From NCBI GenBank assembly GCA_964484515.1, contig CAZAGT010000121.1, positions 1-13,219 on the forward strand: a DNA stretch of 13,219 bases, read 5' to 3'. Origin of the DNA: CAZAGT01 sp964484515. Lineage in GTDB: Bacteria > Desulfobacterota > DSM-4660 > Desulfatiglandales > HGW-15. Shown here in pieces: positions 5,886 to 11,525 of this stretch (its first letter is position 1; the number at the start of each line of letters is the position of its first letter). Below the pieces are notes generated by a model. That model did not search any database and had not been told where the DNA came from. It saw nothing but the letters and a program-made list of their open reading frames with translations. The translations under genes were made by a program, and so were the position numbers.

Positions 5886-7307
5886 CTATCTCTTATGCCT
5901 GGCGCGATAGTCTTTGATGTCTCTCTTCCAGCCGCCCGGTACATCTTCTTCTCTCCAGAAGATATAGGGGTTGGAGCGGGGCTCCTTCACCATCTGGGGC
6001 ATGGGCGGGATCTCCAGGATCTCGAGGAGCTTCTGGATGCCCTGGCGCTGGATCAGTTCTCCGAGACGCTCACGGTTTTTGCCTTCTTCCATCCACCAGT
6101 CCCAAACCGGTTCGATCACCTTTTCCTTGACGTTGTCATAGGGCGGTTCGCACTTCATGAAGGGAACGGTCAGGAGAGACATCTGGGCACCCTCCAAGAT
6201 GGGAGCCTTGGCCCCGAGCAGGATGCTGACACCGGTATCGGTTCCCGGTTTCAGTGCCCGCGGCATCACGTTGATGCAGTGCATACAGCGGGTGCACTCC
6301 GTGTCCTCGATCTGGAGCTTCCCGCTCTCCATCCACATGCACTTGGTCGGGCACAAATCGATGACCTCTTTCTCGATATCGAACTTGCCCCAATCCTTGC
6401 CCGTGTGGGCCCCGCCATTGGGCGCGATCTCACTGCCGATGTAGGCCTGAACGGCCTTCTGATCGATCCGGATGCTGTCTCGCCAGGTCCCGATGAAGGA
6501 CATGTCGGCCCGGGCGATGGACGCCACGCAGCAGTTGGGGCAACCGTCAAACTTGAACTTGAATTTGTAGGGGAAGGCGGGCCGGTGCAGCTCATCTTGG
6601 TAGTGATGGGTGAGTTCGTAGCAGAGGTCCTGTGTGTCGATGCACGACCATTCGCAGCGCGCCCTGCCGATGCAGCAGGACGGGGTGCGCAGATTGGACC
6701 CCGAACCCCCCAGATCCTGTTGGAGTACATGACCGAGCTCGAAGAAGATCGGTTCCAACTGCTCGGTGAAGGTACCCAAGAAAATGATATCGCCCGTCGA
6801 ACCGTGCATGTTCATCATCCCGCTGCCGCGATACTCCCAGAGATCACAGATGGTCCGCAGGTAGTCACTCTTGTAGAACTTGCTGGCAGGCTGATTGACA
6901 CGCATCGTATGGAAATGGGCGATCGAGGGAAACCTATCCTGGAGGTCCGAGTATCTGCCGATCACTCCGCCGCCATAGCCAAAGACACCCACGATACCGC
7001 CGTGCTTCCAGTGCGTTTCGCCATCCTTGAAGGAGACCTCCAATTGGCCGAGCAGGTCCTCGACGACCCCTTCCTCGATCATGAGTCGGTCCTGACCCAG
7101 CTTTTGGCGATGGAGCGCGGCCCGTTTGGCATCGGCCACAAAACTCGGCCAAGGACCGCTTTCCAGCTCCTCGCACATCGGAATCGAATGCTTGATCTTG
7201 AAATTCTTGAGCTCCTCATCCGTGTAGTTCTTCAGTTCTTCGTCTGAATAGATCCGGAGCTCCTCGTACTTCAGCTCTTTTTGTTCCTCCTTGGGTTCAA
7301 AAGCCAT
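5886..7307 (-). CDS. dsrA: dissimilatory sulfite reductase alpha subunit
   Basis: DsrA is the partner of DsrB in the key terminal enzyme of sulfate respiration. Its siroheme [4Fe-4S] ligands are seen as Cx5C (C212 and C218 in CCIGRARC) and Cx3C (C256 and C260 in CPNCC). The ferredoxin domain has C319 and C323 (LCPTKC) and C338, C341 and C344 (CTRCMHC). ESGPWPSFV (49-57) is the conserved start of the catalytic region. The start at 7307 (MAFEP) is supported by GGAGG 8 bases upstream; a TTG at 7328 would overlap that site and is rejected. At 473 residues the protein exceeds the roughly 437 of the Desulfovibrio enzyme, partly through an N-terminal extension with a repeated Y[ST]DEELKN motif (20-35). 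No frameshift or missing ligand is seen. Confidence 0.97.
   Translation of the reverse strand: MAFEPKEEQKELKYEELRIYSDEELKNYTDEELKNFKIKHSIPMCEELESGPWPSFVADAKRAALHRQKLGQDRLMIEEGVVEDLLGQLEVSFKDGETHWKHGGIVGVFGYGGGVIGRYSDLQDRFPSIAHFHTMRVNQPASKFYKSDYLRTICDLWEYRGSGMMNMHGSTGDIIFLGTFTEQLEPIFFELGHVLQQDLGGSGSNLRTPSCCIGRARCEWSCIDTQDLCYELTHHYQDELHRPAFPYKFKFKFDGCPNCCVASIARADMSFIGTWRDSIRIDQKAVQAYIGSEIAPNGGAHTGKDWGKFDIEKEVIDLCPTKCMWMESGKLQIEDTECTRCMHCINVMPRALKPGTDTGVSILLGAKAPILEGAQMSLLTVPFMKCEPPYDNVKEKVIEPVWDWWMEEGKNRERLGELIQRQGIQKLLEILEIPPMPQMVKEPRSNPYIFWREEDVPGGWKRDIKDYRARHKR
7203..7268 (-). repeat. 24-bp in-frame tandem repeat in the dsrA 5' end
   Basis: Two imperfect 24-bp units encode YSDEELKN (7250-7227) and YTDEELKN (7226-7203). 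A partial third unit, YEELRI, precedes them up to 7268. The units differ mostly at synonymous positions, which suggests an older duplication kept under protein-level selection. The repeat sits in the N-terminal extension before the conserved catalytic region. Confidence 0.7.
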
Positions 7308-7343
7308 TATCAAAGCCTCCTTTTGCAAAATAGAGCCTGCTGC

Positions 7344-7370
7344 CTGTTTCGGGGTTCACCCCCGGAACAG
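7344..7370 (-). promoter_or_regulatory. stem-loop in the dsrA leader
   Basis: An 11-bp inverted repeat (CTGTTTCGGGG at 7344-7354, CCCCGGAACAG at 7360-7370) with a 5-base loop can form a strong hairpin in the dsrA 5' untranslated region; one pair is a G-U wobble in one strand's RNA and A-C in the other. It lies 24 bases before the ribosome binding site. No immediate U-run follows, so it is not a simple terminator. mRNA stabilisation or translational control are possible roles. Confidence 0.5.
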
Positions 7371-7448
7371 CTGCCGAAGAGTTTCCTTTGCGAGGACCCA
7401 TGTGAGGTGCCCAAAAGCCCGTCGCAACGTAATCACGCTAATGAAAGA

Positions 7449-7471
7449 GATTGTCTGACCTTCAGACAATC
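7449..7471. promoter_or_regulatory. perfect 10-bp inverted repeat, candidate operator or 5'-end mRNA hairpin
   Basis: GATTGTCTGA (7449-7458) is repeated in inverse as TCAGACAATC (7462-7471) around the 3-base centre CCT. The palindrome begins about 5 bases downstream of the predicted dsrA start point. An extra half-site, GATTGTC (7502-7508), overlaps the dsrA -35 box. It does not match the Rex or HcpR consensus (TTGTGA...TCACAA). The outer part loosely recalls GntR/FadR-type sites, but the spacing differs. It could be a repressor operator or a hairpin at the very 5' end of dsr mRNA. Confidence 0.6.
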
Positions 7472-7488
7472 AAATCCAACCCTATAGT
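7461..7488 (+). promoter_or_regulatory. possible dsrN promoter overlapping the dsrA promoter
   Basis: TTCAGA (7461-7466) and TATAGT (7483-7488) are spaced 16 bases apart on the plus strand. The -10 box shares the CCTATAGT stretch with the -10 box of the opposing dsrA promoter, and the -35 box falls in the right arm of the palindrome. The -35 match is only four of six, so this is tentative. From here to the dsrN ATG (about 225 bases) I see only a short G/A-rich imperfect repeat (7656-7680). Confidence 0.3.
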
Positions 7489-7510
7489 CGTAACACATCG
7501 AGATTGTCAA
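7481..7510 (-). promoter_or_regulatory. dsrABD promoter
   Basis: On the minus strand a perfect TTGACA -35 box (7510-7505) is followed after 18 bases by TATAGG (7486-7481). Transcription would begin near 7475, giving a leader of about 168 bases before the dsrA ATG. The leader contains the 23-base palindrome at its 5' end and a second stem-loop near the ribosome binding site. Confidence 0.6.
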
Positions 7511-7718
7511 CGAAAAAAACGAGTTCCTCATGCTGTAGGAATTGAGGTATCCTGCCCATGAATGGTAAAGGGGCGAGGCACAGTTCACGAGGAATTCCGA
7601 CACCGGTGGTCTTTCACGATCGGAAGGTCCGGGCCCACTTCAGGAAGAGGTGCTCGCAAGGCGAGGGCGAAGGCGAGAGTGCGGGCTATCACACGTCCGT
7701 CGAACGATAGGTAAAAAT

Positions 7719-9128
7719 ATGCGCTACTCTATTCCACGTTTCATTATCTCGGCGTTGCGAGGAGGATCGGGGAAGACGGTCCTGTCCCTTGGCATGGCCT
7801 CCCTTTGGGCGCGGCAAGGGATTCGCGTTGCGCCTTTCAAGAAGGGGCCGGACTTCATCGATTCCGGATGGCTCTCTTTCGCCGCGGGTCGGCCATGCCA
7901 CAACCTGGATCCCTTCATGATGGACTCCACCCAGATCCTTCAATCCGTTCGCCGTCATTCGATCTCTGCGGATATCGCACTCATCGAGGGCAACCGCGGC
8001 CTCTTCGACGGCCTCGATCCGGAGGGTCGATACAGCACGGCGACCCTGGGAAAACTCCTCAGGGCCCCGGTCATCCTGATCGTCGACGTCACCATGGCTA
8101 CCCGCACCGTCGCGGCCCTCGTAATGGGGTGCCAGCGGTTTGACGAGGATCTTGCCATGAAGGGCGTGATCCTCAACCGGGTTGCAACGTCACGTCAGGA
8201 GGGGCTCGTACGCGCCACGATCGAACGGTATTGCGGCCTTCCCGTCCTCGGTGCCGTGCCGAGGCTCGAGAGCGGGCTGTTTCCCGAAAGGCACATGGGG
8301 CTCGTGCCGCGGCGCGAAAGCCGGGACTCGGAAAAGGCGTTGGCATGGGCTCGTGATGCCGTGTCAAGCCACATCGATGTGGAGGCCTTGCGACGAATGG
8401 CCAATGAGGCGCCCCCCTTTGAGCCGGGCCAAGGAGAGTTCGAAGAGGCGAAGACCTCGAACCTGACGTCCGAATCGCCGCGCATCGGGTACATCCGGGA
8501 CGATGCCTTTTGGTTTTACTACCCGGAGAATCTGGAACAACTGAGGGAGCGAGGAGCGCACCTGGTTAAGCTCAACGCCATGAGAACAACCCAACTCCCC
8601 GAGTTGGACGCCCTCTATATCGGCGGCGGATTTCCGGAGACGCAGGCCGCGGCGCTGGCAGCCAACGAGACCTTTCGAAATTCCGTCAAGGCGGCTATTG
8701 AAGAGGGCCTCCCGGTCTATGCGGAGTGCGGTGGCCTGATGTACATGGGAAAAGAGCTCGTGCTAGCCGAAAACGCCTATCCGATGACGGGGGCCTTGCC
8801 CGTGAGTTTCGTCCTGGAGCCAAAGCCGCAGGGCCATGGCTATACCATCCTGAACGTGTCTCGCCAAAACCCCTACTACCCGGTGGGGACTACCTTGCGC
8901 GGGCACGAGTTCCACTACTCCAGGCCGGTGATACACCCATCGGAGGATATAGCCTTCTCCTTTGAAGTGGAACGGGGACGTGGTTTTGGGGGCAAGCGTG
9001 ACGGTCTCTGCAAGAAAAACCTGCTCGCCACCTATACCCACCTCCATGTGGGAGGCAATCCCGGCTGGGCAACGAGCCTATGCCACGCGGCCCAGCAGTG
9101 GCGCACCGCAAAGACCTCCCACCCCTGA
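7719..9128 (+). CDS. dsrN: DsrN / CbiA-CobB family siroheme amidase
   Basis: This 469-residue protein has the two-domain architecture of cobyrinic acid a,c-diamide synthase (CbiA/CobB). The N-terminal P-loop is GGSGKT (15-20), followed by FKKGPDFID (40-48) and IEGNRGLFDG (89-98). The C-terminal class I glutamine amidotransferase domain has IGGGFPE (301-307), the nucleophile C337 in AECGGLMYMG, and the histidine motif THLHVGGNP (440-448). Such genes next to dsrAB (dsrN) are linked to amidation of siroheme to siroamide for DsrAB, using glutamine and ATP. With no corrin genes nearby, that is the likelier role. The ATG at 7719 is preferred, with TAGGT about 7 bases upstream; a GTG at 7650 would add 23 arginine-rich residues not expected in the family. 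The gene is divergent from dsrA. Confidence 0.88.
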   Translation: MRYSIPRFIISALRGGSGKTVLSLGMASLWARQGIRVAPFKKGPDFIDSGWLSFAAGRPCHNLDPFMMDSTQILQSVRRHSISADIALIEGNRGLFDGLDPEGRYSTATLGKLLRAPVILIVDVTMATRTVAALVMGCQRFDEDLAMKGVILNRVATSRQEGLVRATIERYCGLPVLGAVPRLESGLFPERHMGLVPRRESRDSEKALAWARDAVSSHIDVEALRRMANEAPPFEPGQGEFEEAKTSNLTSESPRIGYIRDDAFWFYYPENLEQLRERGAHLVKLNAMRTTQLPELDALYIGGGFPETQAAALAANETFRNSVKAAIEEGLPVYAECGGLMYMGKELVLAENAYPMTGALPVSFVLEPKPQGHGYTILNVSRQNPYYPVGTTLRGHEFHYSRPVIHPSEDIAFSFEVERGRGFGGKRDGLCKKNLLATYTHLHVGGNPGWATSLCHAAQQWRTAKTSHP

Positions 9129-9170
9129 GCCTGGGATCTGTTCTTCCTCCACGAGTTTTTGCGAGGAGTC

Positions 9171-9286
9171 AGCGCCGCCGCTTGCTGCAGGAGTTTACCC
9201 GCCTCGGGAGGGCGGCGAGTTTGATCGAGCGATGAACTTCATAAGAGTGGTGCCCGAGCTTGGCATTCTCAGACATTTCAATGCAT
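9171..9286 (+). repeat. diverged interspersed repeat, copy A
   Basis: The segment matches 12994-13103 in the same orientation. The core, from GTTTACCC at 9193 to CGA at 9232, aligns to 13016-13054 at 35 of 40 columns with one gap. Weaker similarity extends 22 bases to the left and about 50 to the right (CTT.AT, GGT, GA..TTGGC, CAGA). Both copies keep an open frame over PPRE.G.FDR in this orientation, so a decayed small gene is possible. It lies between dsrN and the dsrC promoter. Confidence 0.6.
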
Positions 9287-9365
9287 GCCCGAGCGATAAG
9301 GTATCACAGACCTCATTTCATGAAGTCTCATACGAGAATTTTTTTGTTGACCGGAAAAACGAAGA

Positions 9366-9394
9366 TTGACATAGGCTGCAATTTGCGTTATGTG
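9366..9394 (+). promoter_or_regulatory. dsrC promoter
   Basis: A perfect TTGACA (9366-9371) is followed after 17 bases by TATGTG (9389-9394). The predicted start is near 9401, giving a short leader of about 55 bases before dsrC. It implies dsrC can be transcribed separately from dsrN, in keeping with the much higher DsrC demand generally reported. The weak -10 box suggests dependence on an activator or another sigma context. Confidence 0.5.
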
Positions 9395-9407
9395 TCTTTT
9401 TTCACAA
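9390..9407. promoter_or_regulatory. Rex/HcpR-like half-palindrome at the dsrC promoter
   Basis: ATGTGTCTTTTTTCACAA has one perfect half (TTCACAA, 9401-9407) and a degenerate one (ATGTGTC, where TTGTGAA is expected), giving TGTG-N8-CACA symmetry. It overlaps the end of the -10 box and the start point. Rex (NADH-sensing) and HcpR (CRP/FNR family) sites in sulfate reducers share this shape. The weak left half keeps this tentative. Confidence 0.35.
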
Positions 9408-9455
9408 AACGCGATCTATATGATTATGGAATCAACGTAAAGGAGGTTTTTGGAT

Positions 9456-9773
9456 ATGCCCACGGTGGATTTTGAGGGGAATAATTTCAATGTAGACGAA
9501 GATGGGTTCATTGATGATTTCAACAACTGGAATGAGGCCTGGGTGCGATACGTCAAACAAACGGAAGGCATCGAGGAGCTGACTGACGAGCACTGGAAGG
9601 TCATCAAGGTTCTCCAAGAGTACTATCAGAAGAACGGCATTGCCCCGATGGTTAGAATCCTTTCCAAGGTTACCGGTTTCAAACTGAAGTACATCTATGA
9701 GTTATTTCCATCTGGTCCGGGAAAGGGCGCCTGCAAGATGGCCGGACTGCCCAAACCGACCGGCTGCGTGTAA
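9456..9773 (+). CDS. dsrC: DsrC, sulfur-carrier protein of dissimilatory sulfite reduction
   Basis: This 105-residue protein begins MPTVDFEGNNFNVDEDGFI and ends ACKMAGLPKPTGCV. It belongs to the DsrC/TusE family. The two cysteines ten residues apart, the second penultimate, are diagnostic of true DsrC: together they form the trisulfide product of sulfite reduction that is passed to the DsrMKJOP membrane complex. The W-N and DEHWKVIKVLQEYY segments (about 45-60) are also typical. It is soluble and cytoplasmic. The ATG at 9456 is fixed by AGGAGG 9 bases upstream; a TTG at 9450 is too close to that site. It has its own promoter and is followed by a strong intrinsic terminator. dsrMKJOP is not in this window. 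Confidence 0.96.
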   Translation: MPTVDFEGNNFNVDEDGFIDDFNNWNEAWVRYVKQTEGIEELTDEHWKVIKVLQEYYQKNGIAPMVRILSKVTGFKLKYIYELFPSGPGKGACKMAGLPKPTGCV

Positions 9774-9811
9774 CCGCCCGTTCTCCGTCACAGGTTCTTA
9801 CGCTTCGATTG

Positions 9812-9853
9812 GGGCACGACAGGCATTTTGATCGGCCTGGCGTGCCCTTTCTT
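9812..9853 (+). terminator. intrinsic terminator of dsrC
   Basis: GGGCACG (9812-9818) pairs perfectly with CGTGCCC (9841-9847). Inside it, after an A-G mismatch, CAGGC (9820-9824) pairs with GCCTG (9835-9839), with a 10-base loop. TTTCTT follows at 9848-9853. The T-run overlaps the stop codon of the convergent amidohydrolase gene. On the minus strand there is no U-run after the stem, so it works mainly for dsrC. Confidence 0.8.
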
Positions 9854-10721
9854 ATCTATCGCCCCCCAAACCAACCTCCGAGGTCTGTTCGATTTTCCGG
9901 AGGACCCCTTTGTAGAGTTCCGGTCGCCGGTGGGGTAGAAAATACCCCATGCGATGTTCCCTGGCGTTTTTCAATGCTTCGCCCTTCAACACCACGGATA
10001 GCATATCTTCCTTTGCGCCGGCATACTCTGCGATCAATCTACCGGCTGGGCTCAAGCTAAGGGCGACCCCTGGAAAGGAGAGCCCCTGGGGTGTCTTGCC
10101 CACCTGGTTGCAGGCCACCACAAAAAGCCCATTGTCAAAGGCCCTGCCGGGGAGGTGTCGCAACCAGCTCTGGAGCTTTTCCTCCGGCGTCCCCCAGGGA
10201 GAGGCATGGGGCATCAAGATGACATCAGCGCCGCCAAGGGCCATCACAGTGCTGATCTCGGGGAAGTGGGCCTCGTAACAGAGCTGAAGCCCGAAGGTCA
10301 CCCCTCCGTAGTGAAAGAGGCCTAGGGTTTGACCGGCCGCATATGCCCTTTTCTCGGGCGGAGAGAGGTGTGTTTTGCGGTAGCACCCTAATAATCCTTG
10401 GGGGCCGGCCACGATCTGCGCAATGTAGGGGCTGCCGTCGGGAGGGATCTCTATCGCGCCCGCCAGGATGAGCAACCCGGTCGCGCCCGCGAGGTCGCTG
10501 ATCCGGTCGACGATCTCTTCGAAAAGAGAGGCCGGATAGAGGCGATCGGGATCCTCGGTGACATATCCGCTTACCGAAAGCTCTGGAAAACAGATGATGT
10601 CGACGGACTCCGCCGCTGCTCTTGAAACGAAAGACTCCACCTGAGCTAGATTGCGTTCGATCTCGCCCGGCGTCGAATTCATACAGACGGCGGCTATCTT
10701 GATATCATCCATGGAGGTCAC
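9852..10721 (-). CDS. nitrilase-superfamily amidohydrolase (carbon-nitrogen hydrolase)
   Basis: This 289-residue protein has the full catalytic triad of the nitrilase superfamily: E47 in FPELSVSGY, K116 in YRKTHLSPPE and C148 in LQLCYEAHFPE. Length and motif order fit amidases, N-carbamoyl hydrolases or omega-amidases rather than true nitrile hydrolases. These enzymes cleave C-N bonds of amides. The GTG at 10721 is preferred because AAGG, overlapping the upstream stop codon, is about 9 bases away; an ATG at 10712 (MDDIKIA) would leave about 18 bases and is the alternative. It is the last gene of a three-gene unit after the ATP-grasp ligase and methyltransferase, with an 11-base gap. Within the unit it could repair or trim the amide made by the ligase, or hydrolyse a side product; the substrate is unknown. 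Cytoplasmic. Confidence 0.85.
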   Translation of the reverse strand: MTSMDDIKIAAVCMNSTPGEIERNLAQVESFVSRAAAESVDIICFPELSVSGYVTEDPDRLYPASLFEEIVDRISDLAGATGLLILAGAIEIPPDGSPYIAQIVAGPQGLLGCYRKTHLSPPEKRAYAAGQTLGLFHYGGVTFGLQLCYEAHFPEISTVMALGGADVILMPHASPWGTPEEKLQSWLRHLPGRAFDNGLFVVACNQVGKTPQGLSFPGVALSLSPAGRLIAEYAGAKEDMLSVVLKGEALKNAREHRMGYFLPHRRPELYKGVLRKIEQTSEVGLGGDR

Positions 10722-10732
10722 TGACAGAGACC

Positions 10733-11515
10733 TTAGCTGTCCCTCTTCTCTGCAATCACGATCATTCGGTTGGTCATACAGCCATAGTCCCCGTTCGTGC
10801 TGTGAGGCGAGAAATCCATCTGAGCCTGAATATCATCAAACCCGACGGATGCGAGCATGCCGGCGATTCTTTCGCGAGTGTACAGGCAAACGCAATAGAC
10901 CTCATCCCGGATGAGGCCTTTGTGCTTTGAAAGGACCATTTCACGACTGTTGATGATATCGTCCCGGAGCTTCCTTTGCCGGCACACCACCGTATCCTCG
11001 TCCGCCTCGTGCCAGGTTCGTTCTGCAAAGTGCTGCAGGACATAGTCCCGGTTTGGTAGGTCCAGCAAGAGTTTTCCCCTGGACCGCAGCAGCCGAAATG
11101 CTTCCCGCAGGATCTTCAAGTTTTCACCCTCGTCGATAAAATAGCCGAAAGATCCGGCCATGATGACGATGACTTTGAATCTCTCCGAAGGCAACCCGGT
11201 GTCGCGTGCGTCACATCGAATGAAACGGGTATCGAGCCCTTCGTGCTGCGATCTCCGCCTTCCGAGATCGATAAGAAACTCGGAGTAGTCCACGACGCTG
11301 ACATCCTCAAAGCCTCTCCGCGTGAGCTCAAGCGAGTGGCGTCCATGGCCACCGCAGAGATCCAGGATCGGCCATGTCTTCTGAAGCGTTAGCGCCCGCT
11401 CCAGAAAGTCGACCTCCCTCCCGGTCAGCGCCTTGTCGCAGACCGACCGGGCGTCCGTCACCAGATAGATTTCATCAAAAAGCCGTTTCCACCAATCCGG
11501 ATCAGCCTTTTCCAT
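10733..11515 (-). CDS. class I SAM-dependent methyltransferase, substrate unknown
   Basis: This 260-residue protein has the Rossmann-type SAM-binding fold. Motif I is ILDLCGGHGRHSLELTRRG (50-68), the acidic end of strand beta2 is VSVVDYSEFLID (72-83), FIRCDARD (98-105) is the adenine-contacting region, and VIVIMAGSFGYF (115-126) and LRSRGKLLLDLPN (143-155) are the post-I and post-II strands. The C-terminal half (RTWHEADEDTVVCRQRK, then RDEVYCVCLYTRERIAGML) fits small-molecule methyltransferases of the UbiE/Methyltransf_25 type. The acceptor is not predictable. AGGAG lies 7 bases before the ATG and overlaps the TAG of the upstream ATP-grasp gene, so the two are translationally coupled. It forms one unit with the ligase and the amidohydrolase. 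Confidence 0.85.
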   Translation of the reverse strand: MEKADPDWWKRLFDEIYLVTDARSVCDKALTGREVDFLERALTLQKTWPILDLCGGHGRHSLELTRRGFEDVSVVDYSEFLIDLGRRRSQHEGLDTRFIRCDARDTGLPSERFKVIVIMAGSFGYFIDEGENLKILREAFRLLRSRGKLLLDLPNRDYVLQHFAERTWHEADEDTVVCRQRKLRDDIINSREMVLSKHKGLIRDEVYCVCLYTRERIAGMLASVGFDDIQAQMDFSPHSTNGDYGCMTNRMIVIAEKRDS

Positions 11516-11525
11516 CCGAGTTCTC

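Noticed and set aside
5895..7247. 450-codon plus-strand open frame opposite dsrA
   Set aside because: It is an antisense shadow of dsrA caused by codon bias; it has no recognisable domain or ribosome binding site, while dsrA on the other strand is unambiguous.
7449..7471. Rex or HcpR site at the dsrA promoter
   Set aside because: The half-site is GATTGTCTGA with a 3-base centre, which does not match TTGTGA-N6-TCACAA in sequence or spacing.
7650..7718. GTG start extending DsrN by 23 residues
   Set aside because: The extension is arginine-rich and unlike the family; the P-loop normally lies close to the N-terminus, which fits the ATG at 7719.
7719..9128. assignment as a cobalamin-pathway CbiA
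   Set aside because: The family fit is equal, but the divergent pairing with dsrA and lack of corrin genes favour siroheme amidation; a dual role cannot be excluded.
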